From Tupaia tana (taxonomy: Eukaryota; Chordata; Mammalia; Scandentia; Tupaiidae): a stretch of 64,000 nt of DNA. Positions 9,930 through 21,699 of this stretch are shown one piece after another. The stretch spans positions 157,847,400-157,911,399 of the forward strand of contig JAKSZU010000002.1 of NCBI GenBank assembly GCA_026018925.1. The letters run 5' to 3'. Made by a program: the position numbers and the translations under genes. The notes beneath the pieces were generated by a model. It saw nothing but the letters and a program-made list of their open reading frames with translations, was not told the DNA's origin and searched no databases. Position 1 is the first letter of the stretch. Every line of letters begins with the position of its first letter.

Positions 9930-11735
9930 AGTGTGGTGCTTTATCTTCCTCCGTGTTTTGCGCAATGCCAGCATGGAGGTGAAGACACAGGTCGGTAGCA
10001 AACTTCAGGCAGCTTTAAGCAATACACACAGTGGCTCCAATTATTTTAAGGTAGTATGTGCCCATGGATAATTGCCTGCACTTTTACTTCTTCCTAATTT
10101 GGGTCTCACTGTTTCTAAGTAGCTTCATCATGCCCTCTCTGAGCAGACCCTTTGCACCCCTGGGCTAGATCAGACATCCAAACGCATCTATTCACGAGTG
10201 CGGTGTTACCATTAGCAATCTGCAAGGGCTGTCACAGAGCTGTGTGATCAGCAGGTGGTATTCCGCATGACCAGGGTTGCTGGAGAGATAACGCTAAAAT
10301 AATCTTCTGGGAGAAATAAAAGAAAATATGTAATGAAATCGGTACTCTCAAAAAAAAAATATGTGTTCAAGTAAGCTTAAAAACACATTTATTATACTTC
10401 TGTTCTAAAATGTACATAGTCTTTTCATGAGCACTTGATGACTTGAAACCAAGACTGTCTGTTAAAGTTATAGTATACACAAAATTATAGATGTTGGGAG
10501 ATTTCGTCATTGTTCTACCAGAGAATATCAACCCCCTTTATTTAAAGGCTAGTATCTCCCCAGGCAAATTGAGTTTCCATGCTCAGTTGATTCAGAGCTT
10601 ATTCCAAGCGAAGGCTGCCAACTATGTCAAAATGTATACTGATTTTGTGATATACATGGCTTTCCAAAGGACAAAGTCAGATCACCAGTCTCAATCCATT
10701 TGTGACTTGACTTAGATTTAAAGTTGCCCTCAAGAAATAGCTGGCTGGTAGAGAAGTGTACCGAAATATTTTTCATTGAGAAAGGTTTCTCCTTCCCCTT
10801 CAGTTTTCTAATCATGAGTCGCTAAAATCATCTTGAAAAATCGGGGAAAAAATAGGTCTTATTATTGAGAGAATTCATTACATTAGGATAAGGCAAAACA
10901 GCGTACTTAACAATCAACAGTACCATTTTGAGTAATTTGTTCTTTTTGACATTTTCTAAAAGAATGGCTCTCCCTACAACATTAATGCTAAATATATGGG
11001 AAGAGTATGAAGCACAAGAATATACACAAATTGCATTTTAATTCCTATTTTTCTTTAAAAGATGTCAAAGATAAATCTAAATGTGGTTTAAATATACACT
11101 TTGCTTCAAATGTCTAGGAAATGATGCCTAACACAGAGAAAAATAAAGCCATTAATTTTCCATTTGCATAACTTGCCCTTGAACTTTATTTGACATTTCT
11201 CATTTGCTTTTGCAATATGAAGTCCAAAATTCCAGTTTAAAGGATGGACACATTAGTTATCCCCCACCCTCATTTTGGGGGGTATAGTCATTTATTTTTT
11301 TTAATGTCTATTTTATATGGACAATTTAAGTACCAGTTTAAGTCATATGTGGCTCGTATCTATTACCTAGCCAAATTTCATATTTTTCTACTTTTGAAGG
11401 CTTAAAATTTTCTATTTGGAATACTTTACATGTAACTATTTCACCAACAATGTAAAAGTTTGTAATCTGAACTAATGTTTTTCCTTCAGTCTTCTCTTGG
11501 TTTATATGCTTCCCAAACTGATGAAAAGAGAGAGAAAAGGAAAAGGTACTGCATAGGCTGCTGATAGCACATAATGTTCCAACACAGCTGGACAGCTGTT
11601 ACTGCTTTGATAGAACTTTGGATTGATAAAATTCACTAGCAGAGCGTAAACTAAAGCATGTCATTTTATTCTGTTCTTTCTCCCTCCCTGGGCTCTCCCT
11701 CATTCTCTCTTTTTCCTCTTCCTCCCTTCCTTCTT
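9930..11735. other. Unique AT-rich sequence
   Basis: No gene or repeat family is recognisable. Short frames of 74 codons (10491-10715) and 62 codons (10627-10815) overlap on opposite strands and carry no signature. Confidence 0.4.
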
Positions 11736-11746
11736 CAAACAGCATA

Positions 11747-12022
11747 GGACAAGCAGTTAGCATAATGGCTATGTCACTGGACTCCCATGTAGTCAACAGT
11801 GGTTCGAGTCCCTGACCCAGTGGCTTAAACTCACGCTGGGCGTGTGTGCGTGCGTGCCCAAGATCCCGAGAGGAGAGTGGAGGAGAAGGGATTGCGGCGT
11901 GGCCATCCCCTCTAGGGGGTGATTTCTCGCTTTCTGTCTCTCTGTCTCTCTCTGTCTTTCCGGAGAGCGCATGTGCCCTATAGCAAAAACCTCTCCCCCC
12001 CGCCAAAAAAAAAACCAAAAAA
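11747..12022 (+). mobile_element. SINE-A, young full-length copy
   Basis: The head ggacaagcagttagcataatgg and the B box ggttcgagtcc are intact, and the body is near consensus. A C-run has grown before the A-tail (cctctccccccc). The flanks aacagcata and aaacatagcat form an imperfect TSD. Confidence 0.9.
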
Positions 12023-12319
12023 AACATAGCATGCAACTTCTGCTGTAACTGAGACTGTGTCTGACACTGGAGCCATGGGGTTATCAAAACAGAGGCTACC
12101 CCAGATTCAGAAAACTAGTCACTCAGTGAGAGAGATGGACAGTCAACAGATAACTCTTGGTTCCCAATAGTTAACAGTCTGATATCAGTTAGGACAAAAA
12201 GCCCTGGGGGCCAGGAGTTCATATACCAGGACACACAATTTAGATAAAGAGCTGAAGACAGGCTTGTTGGAGGAAGTGACATTGGAGTTTAGTGTATTAA
12301 CACCAACAAGAATTCCTTT

Positions 12320-12594
12320 TGTTTGTTTATTTGTTTCTTCTTTTAGAGAGAGATTTTTCCTATAGGATGTGTGCACGCACTGGAGAGACAGAGAGAGACA
12401 GAGAGACAGAAAGTGAGAAATCACACCCCAGGGGAAATGACCACGCTGGAATCCCTTTTTCTCCATTCTCCTCTTGGGATTTTGGGCATGACACACACAT
12501 GCACCTGGTATGAGATTTAAGCCAACGGGTCCAGGACTCGAACTGCAGTTGACTAGAGAGTTCAGCGATGTAACCATTACGCTATCTGGTAGTC
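12320..12594 (-). mobile_element. SINE-A, intermediate-age copy
   Basis: The body cgctggaatccctttttctcc and the head-side ccaacgggtccaggactcga are clear. It is followed directly by a second minus-strand copy inserted at its head flank. Confidence 0.88.
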
Positions 12595-12613
12595 CCAACA
12601 ATGACAATTTTTT

Positions 12614-12879
12614 TTTTTTAGAGAGAGATTTTTGCCATAGGATGTGTGTGCTCACAGAGAGACAGAGAGAGACAGAGAGACAAACAGTGAGAAATCACCC
12701 CACCCCCAGGGAGGGATGGCCACACTGCAATCCCTTCTCCTCCATTCTCCTCTTGGGATCTTGGACATGCACACACGCACACACACTAAGCATGAGTTTG
12801 AAGCCACCAAGTCTGGGACTCAAACCACGGTCGACTACGTGGGAGTCAAGCAATGTAAATATTATGCCATCTGCTGGTC
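12614..12879 (-). mobile_element. SINE-A, intermediate-age copy
   Basis: The copy has a T-run, then gagagagatttttgccatagg, and ends tgccatctgctggtccc. The flanking caacaatgacaattttt (12597-12613) and caacaacaattttt form an imperfect TSD beside the preceding SINE. Confidence 0.88.
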
Positions 12880-13164
12880 CCCCAACAACAATTTTTAAAA
12901 ATATGTGTAGAATCCTAGGCTTTGTTCTGAAGTTAAAAGTGATAATAATAACCAAAAACAATAATAAAATATCTGAAGTTCTGATTCTTGCCATACAGGA
13001 TTTTTATGGTTATATTGCATATTATAATTGTATTAATGAATCGATACATTGTTTATGTATCCAATTTTTGGAAATACTTACATACACATTCTTCTATTCA
13101 GTCATACATGTAACCTTGTGAACTAAGTGAGTAATTATTTATTAAATAAACATTGATTTTTTTT

Positions 13165-13397
13165 AAAAGAGATTTTTTTCTATAAGGCACATGCACTCAC
13201 TGGAGAGACAGAGAGAAAATGACAAATTATTCCCCAGGGAGGATGGCTGTGCTGCAATCTCTTCTCCATTCTCCTCTCAAGACCTTGGACACGCATGCAC
13301 ATGTGCCCCACATGAGTTTTAAGCTGATGGGTCCAGGTCTCGAACCATGGTTGACAAAATGGGAGTTCAGCAATGAAATTATTATGGCATCTGCTGG
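13165..13397 (-). mobile_element. SINE-A, older copy
   Basis: The copy contains tctataaggcacatgcactc, cttctccattctcctctcaa and the head ending catctgctggtcc. A tgattttttttt flank repeats on both sides. Confidence 0.85.
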
Positions 13398-13537
13398 TCC
13401 TGATTTTTTTTTTAATCTATGTCATATCATGTACTCTGCCAGATTCTGGGAATGTGATATTAAACAGGAACTCTACTGCAGGCTTATATTTGGTATGATC
13501 TAGTAAACACGGAAGTGCGCTAAATTTAGCATGTGTG

Positions 13538-13806
13538 GGGACCAGCAGTTGGTATAATGGCTATGTCGCTGGACTCCCATGTAGTCGACCGCAGTTCGAG
13601 TCCTGGACCTGGTGGCTTAAACTCACACTGGGCGCATGTGCATACGTGCCCAAGACCCCGAGAGAAGAATGGGGGAGAAGGGATTGCGGCGTGGCCATCC
13701 CCTGTGGGGGGTGATTTCTTGCTTGCTGTCTCTCTGTCTCTCTCTGTCTAGATTCTGGCGAGCACACGTACCCTATAGCAAAAACCTCCCCCCCCTAAAA
13801 AAAACT
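13538..13806 (+). mobile_element. SINE-A, young copy with 15-bp TSD
   Basis: It begins gggaccagcagttggtataa. The TSD aatttagcatgtgtg (13523-13537) and aatttagcttgtgtg (13807-13821) differs at one base. The tail is short, at aaaaacctcc plus a C-run and A-run. Confidence 0.93.
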
Positions 13807-14030
13807 AATTTAGCTTGTGTGCTAAATTTTCTCTTGGAGGTAAATTAAGTTGATTTGAAGCACACAGGAGGGCCATGCATTCCTGGCATGAGGATAAGGA
13901 AGACACCTTATGAGGCACATACTAGCACACTCATTCTATGTGGCTGCAAACTGAACCCCATAAAGATTAGATAACTTGGCAAACTTCAAACCTCTCAAGT
14001 TTACAAAACTATTTCAAAACCATATGTAAG

Positions 14031-14290
14031 GGGCCAGCAGGTGGTGTGGTGGTTAAGGTGCTGATCTCCCACATGACTGACTGCAGTTTAAGTCCCCAAC
14101 TCGGCAGCTAGAAAAATCATACCTGGCATGTGTTTTGTATGCCCAAAATCCTGAGAGAAGAATAGAGGAGAAAGGATTGCAGTATAGATATCCTCCTGAG
14201 GGGTGATATCTCACTCTTCCTCTCTTTCTCTTTCTGGTGAGTATATAGGCCATATGGCAAAATCTAAAAAACAAAATAAAACAAAAACCC
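14031..14290 (+). mobile_element. SINE-A, older subfamily copy
   Basis: The head is gggccagcaggtggtgtggtgg, typical of the older type (GGTGG...GTTAAGG A-box region). The TSD aaaccatatgtaag (14017-14030) and aaaccatatctaag (14291-14304) has one difference. The tail is AAAAC/AAATA-rich. Confidence 0.92.
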
Positions 14291-14353
14291 AAACCATATC
14301 TAAGGTAGAATAAGTATAATTTACCGCATTATTAACATAGTTACTCTAATCTT

Positions 14354-14564
14354 TTCTTGAAAGTGTATTCTTTTATTTTTTCCTTGAATGAGAGAGAGGG
14401 GGACCTCCAACAGAGTCTCATGCCATGATCCACCCCGAGTCTCAGCTGGCCCAGGTCATGGGCACAAATGCAACCCGTGTCCCCAGGGGAGTCTCAGGGA
14501 GCAAACCCAAGAACCTTCCCGTATGGATCCATGTGTGTTATTCCCATGCCACTGCCTGGCCCCT
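14354..14564 (-). mobile_element. SINE-B copy with 15-bp TSD
   Basis: On its own strand this is ggccaggcagtggcatggga...gtgcccatgacctgggccagctgag...catgagactctgttgg, ending in AAAAATAAAAGAA. The TSD agttactctaatctt (14339-14353) and agttactctgatctt (14565-14579) proves a retroposed unit with these boundaries. It is the best definition of SINE-B in the window. Confidence 0.85.
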
Positions 14565-14591
14565 AGTTACTCTGATCTTAATTAAGAATAT

Positions 14592-14842
14592 GGGACCAGC
14601 AGTTAGCGTAATGGCTATGTCGCTGGACTCCCACGTAGTCAACCGCGGTTCAAGTCCTGAACCCGGTGGCTTAAAACTCACGCCAGGCGTGTGTGCGTGC
14701 GTGCCCAAGATCCCGAGAGGAGAATGGAGGAGAAGGGATTGCGGCGTGACCATCCCCCCTGGGGGGTGATTTCTCGCTTTCTGTCTCTCTGTCTCTCTCT
14801 GCCTTTCTGGCAAATGCATGTGCCCTATAGCAGAAACCTCTC

Positions 14843-14872
<30 letters not shown>
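14592..14872 (+). mobile_element. SINE-A, young copy, first of a tandem pair
   Basis: The copy is near-consensus with a roughly 30-base pure A-tail. The flanks are aagaatat (14584-14591) and aagaacat (14873-14880). The B-box region reads ggttcaagtcc. Confidence 0.93.
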
Positions 14873-14878
<6 letters not shown>

Positions 14879-14880
14879 AT

Positions 14881-15165
14881 GGGACCAGCAGTTAGCTTAA
14901 TGGCTATGTAGCTGAACTCCCACGTAGTCAACTGTGGTTTGAGTTCGAGACCCAGTGCCTTAAGTCTCACGCCGGGTGCGTGTGCGTGCAAGCCCAAGAT
15001 CTCGAGAGGAGAATGGAGGAGAAGGGATTGTAGTGTGGCCATCCCCCCTGGGGGGTGATTTCTTGCTTTCTGTCTCTCTGTCTCTCTCTGTCTTTCTGGA
15101 GAGCACATGTGCCCTATAGCAAAAACCTCTCAAAAAACAAAACAAAACAAAACAAAAACACTTCA
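14881..15165 (+). mobile_element. SINE-A, young copy, second of a tandem pair
   Basis: It starts exactly one TSD after the previous copy, and its tail is an acaaaacaaaac-type variant. It carries private changes (tagcttaatgg, ttcgagaccc). Two independent insertions at nearly the same site are the likely explanation. Confidence 0.92.
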
Positions 15166-15427
15166 AACAGTTTAAACAGTTTTACAAACTAACAGACAGC
15201 TAGAAAGTCTAACTGTTATGGTTTGATAGTAGAATCCTACAAAGCAAAAAGCCACCACCACTACAAAAAAGCACTTGTAAAGCTGTTACTTATCTTGGAA
15301 TTTATTTCTATTCCATCTTTTTCTGAGAAGTACCTAATCATTCCTGCAGCTATCCATTTTGGGAAAGAGGGAAAAAGAGCAGGCAAGATTATGTATGTAT
15401 ATCTGGGAATAAAAACGATAGCCTTTT

Positions 15428-15697
15428 TTTAAAAGAGTTTTTTTTTTTTTTTTGTTGTTGTTGTTTGCTATAGAGCATGTGTGCTTGCCAGAGAGACAGA
15501 GAAACAGAGAGAAAGTGATAAATCACCCTCTAAGAGTGAAGGCCACATTACAATCCCTTCTCCTCTCGAGATTTTGGGCATGTGTGTGCACATGATTTTC
15601 AAGCTTCTGGTTCCAGGACTAGAACTGCAGTCAACTGTGTAGGAATCCAAGGCGTGGAAAACCAATGCCTTAACCACTATGCCACCTGATGGACCCA
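15428..15697 (-). mobile_element. SINE-A, older copy
   Basis: The copy has a T-run and a TTG-repeat tail, then tttgctatagagcatgtgtg and the head ending ccacctgatggaccc. It contains a small duplication around the anticodon-arm region (ccaaggcgtggaaaaccaatgc). Confidence 0.85.
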
Positions 15698-15728
15698 AAA
15701 TAGACTTCATTTAATAATTCTTATTTTG

Positions 15729-15920
15729 GGATCAGGAGTTGGCATAGTGGTTAAGGCATTGGACTCCTACATGGCTGACTGTGGTTCAAGTCCTGGACCT
15801 GGAGGCTTGCTTTTTCTCTCTCTCTTTCTCTGGTGGCTTGCTTTCTCACTTTCTCCCTCTGGTGAATGCATATGTCCTGTAGCAACTTAAAATAACAATG
15901 ACAACAACAACAACAATAAT
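15729..15920 (+). mobile_element. SINE-A short form (internally deleted)
   Basis: The head gggatcaggagttggcatag and a B-box-like ggttcaagtcctgg join directly to ggaggcttgctttttctctc. The whole middle body is missing. The tail is AAC/AAT repeats. The flanks taataattctta and aataattcta match. Confidence 0.85.
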
Positions 15921-15930
15921 AAATAATTCT

Positions 15931-17534
15931 AAAAAAATTAAAATTCTTATTTTAAGTTTAGTCTTTAAGTGTAACTTACCTTCTCTAACATGTAAGAAAA
16001 AGCCTGAAATGTGTCAAGAACTTAAGCTCCATGGAACTTACTTATGAGTTCCAACAAAAGAGGTTAATTTTTAATTTCTTTTAAGACTTCATAATAAGAT
16101 AGGAAAAATGATTGAGATAATTAAGAGAAAATGACACTCTAATTCTTGAAGAAAACACCATTTTCTGAGATCCAGAAATTCAGCACAATGTTGAGTTACC
16201 ATCTCAGTTGGGATTGGCATTTTTGCAAAACATTAAAACAGGAATGAGTAGTGCACGGAGCCACAAGGCTGACTTGTCTTCCATCTCTATCAAAACCCAC
16301 ATTTTTAAATAACAGTACACCACTGGACCCAAATTCAATGGTCTCCCAGAGACCAATTTTTACCGTCAGATGTTAATAAACCAGTGTCAGCATACTGGGA
16401 TGATTTAGCTGTGCCTGGACTGTTAGGATGTTCAGGGTGGTTCATCACCATTGTAAATGACAGGAGTTCACAGCAATGATAAATGCCCCCTGTCTTTTGA
16501 TAAACTGGCACATTTAAATTGTGTCGCATTACTATCCTGTCTCTTGAAACAAGAAGAAAATTAAGTTTCAAGTTTAATTAAACATTATTCAAAAAACTGA
16601 GTTTTAGTTTATAAAATTCACCCTATGATTCTTCCAAGTTTTTTTCCTTGAGAAAATAGATTGCACGTTTCATTGGGATTTGACCTTAATTAATCCGGTA
16701 CTTTGTGATCCACCCCCTTGCTGAAATAGTCTTATCAAAAGGAATGCAAGCTATGGGCTAAGATAACAATCGGTCATTAACTTCTGTGTGTGATGCTGGC
16801 TGTGGTCCACGGGCATGGAATTCAAACCCATTGTACACAGTAATGTCCAGGGCTTAGCGCTCTATGGCCGAGAGACAAAACTATGCAGAACAGCATCTTT
16901 ACACAGTCGACATGGATTTACGCTGGCGCGAACCATCTGAAACATTCATAACGCAGCGTGTGTGTTGGCATCTAGTCCTGCCGTGTCAGATTACACAGGA
17001 GACAGGTCATTTCAGCAATGCCAACGGAAGTAAACAAGCAAAAGGATCACTTTCCAAATACCATTTTAATAAGAACGATTCACAAAGTTATGCTATCACT
17101 GAACATTTAAAAAGACCTCTGTATTTCTGCTGTTTCAGATGCTACCCCAGAGCAGTAGTTTTCCTTACTGTATAACCTGACCTCCTTCTAAATAAGAAAA
17201 GGGTTTGAATTAATAAATATTTGTTGCCTTTTGATCTAAATCCTATGTAGTCCAGATAAATAGAACACATCTGCAGGACTATTCATAAAGCAAATGCCTT
17301 CGGCATCTGATATTTATTATGTCGTATAGTCTGCTTTCCTGAAAATATTTTTGCATGGATATTAACCATCTCTCCAATAACTTTTTTAACTTTGGGAATT
17401 GAAAGAATGCCAAGTGAAGATTTCCTTGCATTCTGTGTAAATAACCAAAGAAACATCTTGTAACTCTCTGGCACAGTGATTATCATCCTATATTTTATAG
17501 TACCTTTTTCAGGTTCAGGATGACTTTTCTGACC
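15931..17534. other. Unique sequence, possible conserved non-coding block
   Basis: Nothing is recognisable. A 103-codon plus-strand frame at 16864-17175 is the longest frame outside repeats, but it shows no motif and no splice-like boundaries. The interval 16.6-17.2 kb looks compositionally ordinary and repeat-free. Confidence 0.35.
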
Positions 17535-17645
17535 ATTGAATATTTTTCATTCACCTAATTAACTGAATACTGGGCACTCTTCTACATACTTAGAATATAG
17601 CAGTGAACCCACTTAAGAAAAATACTTACATTCATAGAACATTCA
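17535..17645 (-). mobile_element. L2 LINE 3' end, antisense, fragment
   Basis: The stretch resembles the antisense L2 terminus: tactgggcactcttctacat, then a spaced gcagtgaac and cttacattcat. It is old and heavily mutated. Confidence 0.5.
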
Positions 17646-18094
17646 TTATAAAAGTATAGGCACTCCCATGAGAGACAGGTATATGACTTCTATTATAGGT
17701 GTCCAATGACCATGGAAGACACTTAAGAGATAATATGAATTGTTCTTGTATTTTAGTTACTAAGTACTAGTGTCTAAATGTTTATTCCCTGCCCCCCAAA
17801 TTCATATGTTGAAATCTTAACAACAAGAGTGATGGTATTAAGAAGTAGGATCTTTGGGAATTGATTAGGTGATCAGCTCAGAAGGAATGGTGTTACTGCC
17901 CATATAAGAGACCTTCAGAGCTCCATCAACCCTTCTGTCACTTCCGTACACAGTGAGATGACACTATCTATGAATCAGGTAAAGGACCCTCACTAGACAC
18001 TGAATTTGCTTGATCTTGGACTACCCAGCCTCCAGAATTGTGAGAAATAATTTTCTCTTGCTTATAAGCTAGACAGTTGGTGGTATAACCACTT

Positions 18095-18540
18095 GCCACA
18101 TAACAACCTACCTGTTTAATGCCACTTGGACTTACAACAAGTTCTCCAGTGCAAGGAATTCCCTTTCTCTATCTGTTTCAGCTCCACAGTTGGTTCGTAT
18201 TCACCAAGTGTTTGCCGTCATGTAAGACTACACATTTGATTTATAAATTTGTACTGTGTTGTACATTCATAGTAATATTTGGAAGAAATAAAAATGTTTA
18301 TGTTGGATTTGTATTATTGGGTTGTGGTGTGTCTTGTTGCTTTCTGGTGCTTATCTAATGTCTGCTTCTTGTATGGATAGAATTACATTATTATAGTGTG
18401 GTGCTGCATGATATCTATTGAAAAACACATAACCTGTAATATCAAAACATACCACAAGACATTTGCCTTTAAGCTCCTGCTTCCCAACTAATTTCTTTAA
18501 GGACCTATTCATAGGAATGGAAATCAGTCATTAAGAGAGA
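18095..18540. other. Unclassified insert within the MLT1 LTR
   Basis: This segment separates the two recognisable MLT1 parts and has ccacataacaacctacctg near its left end. It could be another old DNA transposon, but I cannot name it. Confidence 0.3.
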
Positions 18541-18550
18541 AGTGCCTGTG

Positions 18551-18710
18551 GGCCAGCAGGTATCATGGTGGTTAAGGTGTTAGACTCCTCCCATGGCCGA
18601 CTGCGGTTTGAGTCCCTGGTTGCTTGAAGATCATGTCAGGAATGTGTGTGTACATACTCAAGATCCCGAGAGGAAACTGGAGGAGAAGGCATGACCATCC
18701 TCCCTGGGTG

Positions 18711-18749
<39 letters not shown>

Positions 18750-18857
18750 TTTCTCACTTTTCTTCTTTCTGTTTTTCTCTGTCCCTTTCTGGTAAGTATA
18801 CATGCCCTAGGGAAAAAACCTACCAAACTAACAAAAAAATAAAATAAAATAAATAAA
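18551..18857 (+). mobile_element. SINE-A, older type with internal GT microsatellite
   Basis: The head gggccagcaggtatcatggtgg and gcggtttgagtcc are clear. The C-run/G-run palindrome of the body has been replaced by about 30 bases of (GT)n at 18717-18748. The tail is AAATA repeats. The flanks agaagtgcctgt and agagtgcctgc form an imperfect TSD. Confidence 0.88.
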
Positions 18858-18969
18858 AAAGAGTGCCTGCATTCTGTTATTGCAGCCTGAATAGACTACA
18901 ATGCCATGTGTTACTGATTCTTTCTACCTTGATATGTAACACCACTTTGGCTCTTTTTATGTCAGAGTT

Positions 18970-19340
18970 TTCAATTTACTATGGTTTAACTTATATTTTT
19001 TTGTCCTTCTGAGGGTGCAAAAGTAATAAGCATTCATTAGAAGCATACCTTGACTACCCATACAATCATTCTGTTTTTCATATTCAGTATAGTTTTCAAA
19101 AATGACATGATATATTCAATACTTTATTGTAAAGCAGGCTTTGTGCTAGATTATTTTGTCCAACTTTAGGCTCATATAAGTTTTCTGAGTACATTAAGGT
19201 AGGCTAGGCTCAACTATAATGTCTGGCAAGTTAGGTAGTTTAAGTGCATTACTGACTTGATATTTTCAAATTATGGTATTTTCAATTTGCAATGAATTTA
19301 TTGGGCTATGACCCCGTTGTTAAGTAGAGGAGAATATGTA
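18970..19340 (+). mobile_element. MER2 (Tigger-type) DNA transposon
   Basis: The sequence follows MER2 closely in order: gagggtgcaaaagta, catacaatcattctgttttt, gtaaagcaggctttgtgcta, aaggtaggctaggctcaact and gggctatgaccccgttgtta. This is a non-autonomous TcMar-Tigger element with no transposase frame. Its presence supports a eutherian host. Confidence 0.75.
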
Positions 19341-19364
19341 GTCTCCATGAGAATAATTAGTCTA

Positions 19365-19890
19365 TATCATTGCCATAGCCTCCTAACCAATGTGGTGCCA
19401 ACTAACCCTTTCCTGACTCAAACCCACTTTGAAAATCAATTTAATTAAATAGTTAATTATTCAGTGGCTACTCTGCATAAAATAGGTCTGAATTAATATA
19501 CTCCCTCCATTATGGCAGACCCTTAGTTAAGTAATTTCCTATTGACCACCTACTGAAGCTAATCTGCTAAATCTAGGTCAAGCCCCTTCATAATACGTAC
19601 CCATCTCACCCCTCCAAACACTTGTTCTTTCCCTCCACACATGTGCTAAGTTGCAGTCTGGCCATCTTTTATAGCATCAGTCCCTCTCCATCATGTCTAG
19701 TCCCACCTGTGCTAATCCTGCCGTGGAAGCTCTTGCAGGTTGACAAGAAGACTTCAAGCCTTTGTACTTCTGATTGCTTGGCCTGTGTCAGTCTTCCAGA
19801 CCTTTCCCTGACTCATCCTCTCTGTTCATGTGTCAGCCCAAACATTACTTCTTCTGAGAGGTCTGGGCATCAGGCTCCCAACAATTCAAT
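19365..19890 (+). mobile_element. L2 LINE 3' region, degraded
   Basis: The motifs are L2-like and in order: gccatagcctcctaaccaatg, then ccctgactcatcctctctg and tcagcccaaacattacttct, which resembles the aaatgtcacttcctc block. A plus-strand frame of 114 codons here is chance. Confidence 0.5.
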
Positions 19891-19969
19891 GAGCTACTTC
19901 CTTGGTGATGGGAAGGGCAAGGAAGCAAGTGAGAAGAGAATCCAGAAACATTCATGCATCTACTAAATT

Positions 19970-21095
19970 CTGTCTACCCTTTCCACAATAGGATAATGAG
20001 TGGAAGTCTCCTTATGTGAAAATATAATAGGAAGCACTCCAAATATTAAGTTATTAATGCCCTAGGGTAAGAAAATCACAGCTTTGTGAGTTTAACCTAC
20101 TCAAAACCTGTAAGACAAGTTTCCAGTAAATGGTTAAAAAATTTTAAAAATTTCATCCAGTATTGATCTCAATGTTTAAAGTACACGTATGGACCTAAGA
20201 AATACAGACATACAAATGTGGCCAATTTTTTTGTCAAAGGTGCTAAATTAATTGGGGGGAGGATACTCTTTTAAGTGGGGTGCTAGAAAAACTGTATTTT
20301 TTGTAAAAATAAAAGTGTGTCTTATCTATTATCACAAATTATAAGCAAACATTAATTTTAAATATAGAACTATACTATTATAGAATTAAACATAAAATCC
20401 AAATTATAAAATTTTGGAAGGAATATGGAAAATCTTTATGACTTTAGGTCTGGTATATATTCCTTAAGCAGAAACCATAAAAAAGGATAAATTAGACTTC
20501 ATTGAAATTGATATTCATCAAAATCAACCATGAGAAGAATGAAAAATTAAGCCACTGACCAAGAACTAGTAATAAAAGGAATGAGGTACTGATACATGCA
20601 ATTACATGAACACACACGTGGTATAAGTCTATTTAAAGAAAATTGTAGAGAAGATAAATCTAATCTACAGTGACAGAGACACGAATTGTGCTTTCTAATC
20701 TGTAGTGACAAAGATAATGATGACTTGGGAGGAGAAGTGGGTGGAGTTGATTGTGAAGGGTCACCAAAAAACTTTCTAGAGTGATGAAAATGCTGACTTT
20801 GATTATGGTAGTAGTGACATGGCAGATAAATGCATCAAAACTCATTGATATCTACACTCGGACTGGTAAATTTTATTCTAAGGACATTGCACCTCAATAA
20901 AATGGTATAAGCAATTAAAAAATACACTCCTGAGTTTATGTTGCTATTCATGTGTTACAAAATGCATTATTTAATTTTATACATGCATTATTCTACGTCA
21001 GGAATGTAGAGTTAAGTATAAATAAGTATTTTTTTTTTTTGCCACTTTTCTGTATCCATTGTCTTAGGCGGACAGCTTGAAGAATAAGACATGAT
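19970..21095. other. Unique AT-rich sequence
   Basis: Nothing recognisable apart from short A-runs. Some phrases (catgagaagaatgaaaaat) could be remnants of an old L1, but I cannot place them. Confidence 0.35.
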
Positions 21096-21097
21096 GT

Positions 21098-21342
21098 TGA
21101 GAGGTTCTTGCTATAGGGCCCATGCACTCGCCAGAAAGACAGAGACAGAGAGACAGAATGCAAGAAATCACCTCCTGGGGGGATGGCCATGCTGCAATCC
21201 TTTCTCCTCCATTCTCCTCTTGGGATCTTGGGCATGCATGCACATGTACCCAGCATGAGTTTAAGCCACCGGGTCCAGGACTTGAACCATGATCAGCTAC
21301 ATGGGAGTCCAGCGACACAGTCATTACACCAACTGCTGGTCC
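21098..21342 (-). mobile_element. SINE-A, young to intermediate copy
   Basis: It begins gttgagaggttcttgctata and ends accaactgctggtccc. Unlike most young copies, the T-run tail is absent at the junction and no clean TSD is visible. It may have inserted by an atypical route or lost its tail. Confidence 0.88.
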
Positions 21343-21474
21343 CATGTGTTCAGATTCTTAAATATGGTGCTTTGGCATTCACAAAGGTGATCATCACCAT
21401 CATAATCACCCCAAACACTTGAAATGGTAAGAGCATCCATTTCACGGGGTCATACTGAGGACTACGTTTGGTAA

Positions 21475-21492
21475 CATATATATATATATATA
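21475..21492. repeat. (TA)n microsatellite
   Basis: Nine TA units. Confidence 0.9.
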
Positions 21493-21594
21493 CTGGTCAT
21501 CACAGTGCCGAGCAATTGGTAAATACATAAAAAGTGATACCTATATCATTAATTTGTTATCTTCCATTATACTTTAATATCTTTAAAGAAAAAT

Positions 21595-21695
21595 AAAGAT
21601 GTAAATAAAAACTATGTCTCAGGGTTGTCGTATGCGCCATGCATGTCCAAATGAGATAACGCATTTGAAAGCATAAGCATTAGTAGTCCTCACTG
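21595..21695 (+). mobile_element. Possible MIR fragment
   Basis: The stretch cagggttgtcgtatg...aaatgagataacgcatttgaaagca matches the tagggttgttgtgagg...gataatgcatgtaaagc core of MIR. Confidence 0.5.
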
Positions 21696-21699
21696 GCCA

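Larger units (their letters stand above)
17757..18905 (+). mobile_element. MLT1-type MaLR LTR, interrupted
   Basis: Clear MLT1 motifs appear in order: ccccaaattcatatgttgaa, gatggtattaagaagtagga, gggaattgattaggtgatca, cttggactacccagcctcc and agaattgtgagaaataat. The main part ends at about 18092. The expected 3' terminus (gttattgcagcctgaataga) appears at 18876-18905, after inserted DNA that includes a SINE-A. This solo-LTR relic belongs to an ERVL-related retrotransposon and has no coding sequence. Confidence 0.75.

Noticed and set aside
14538-15166. Many 60-145 codon frames on both strands sharing phrases such as MGPAVSIMAMSLDSHVV or ERQRETERQKARNHPP
   Set aside because: The same phrases recur at every SINE-A copy. 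They are translations of the SINE, and no copy has selection-like features.
16864-17175. 103-codon plus-strand frame as a possible gene
   Set aside because: It has no domain, no signal, no splice context and no composition shift. The length is compatible with chance in 64 kb.
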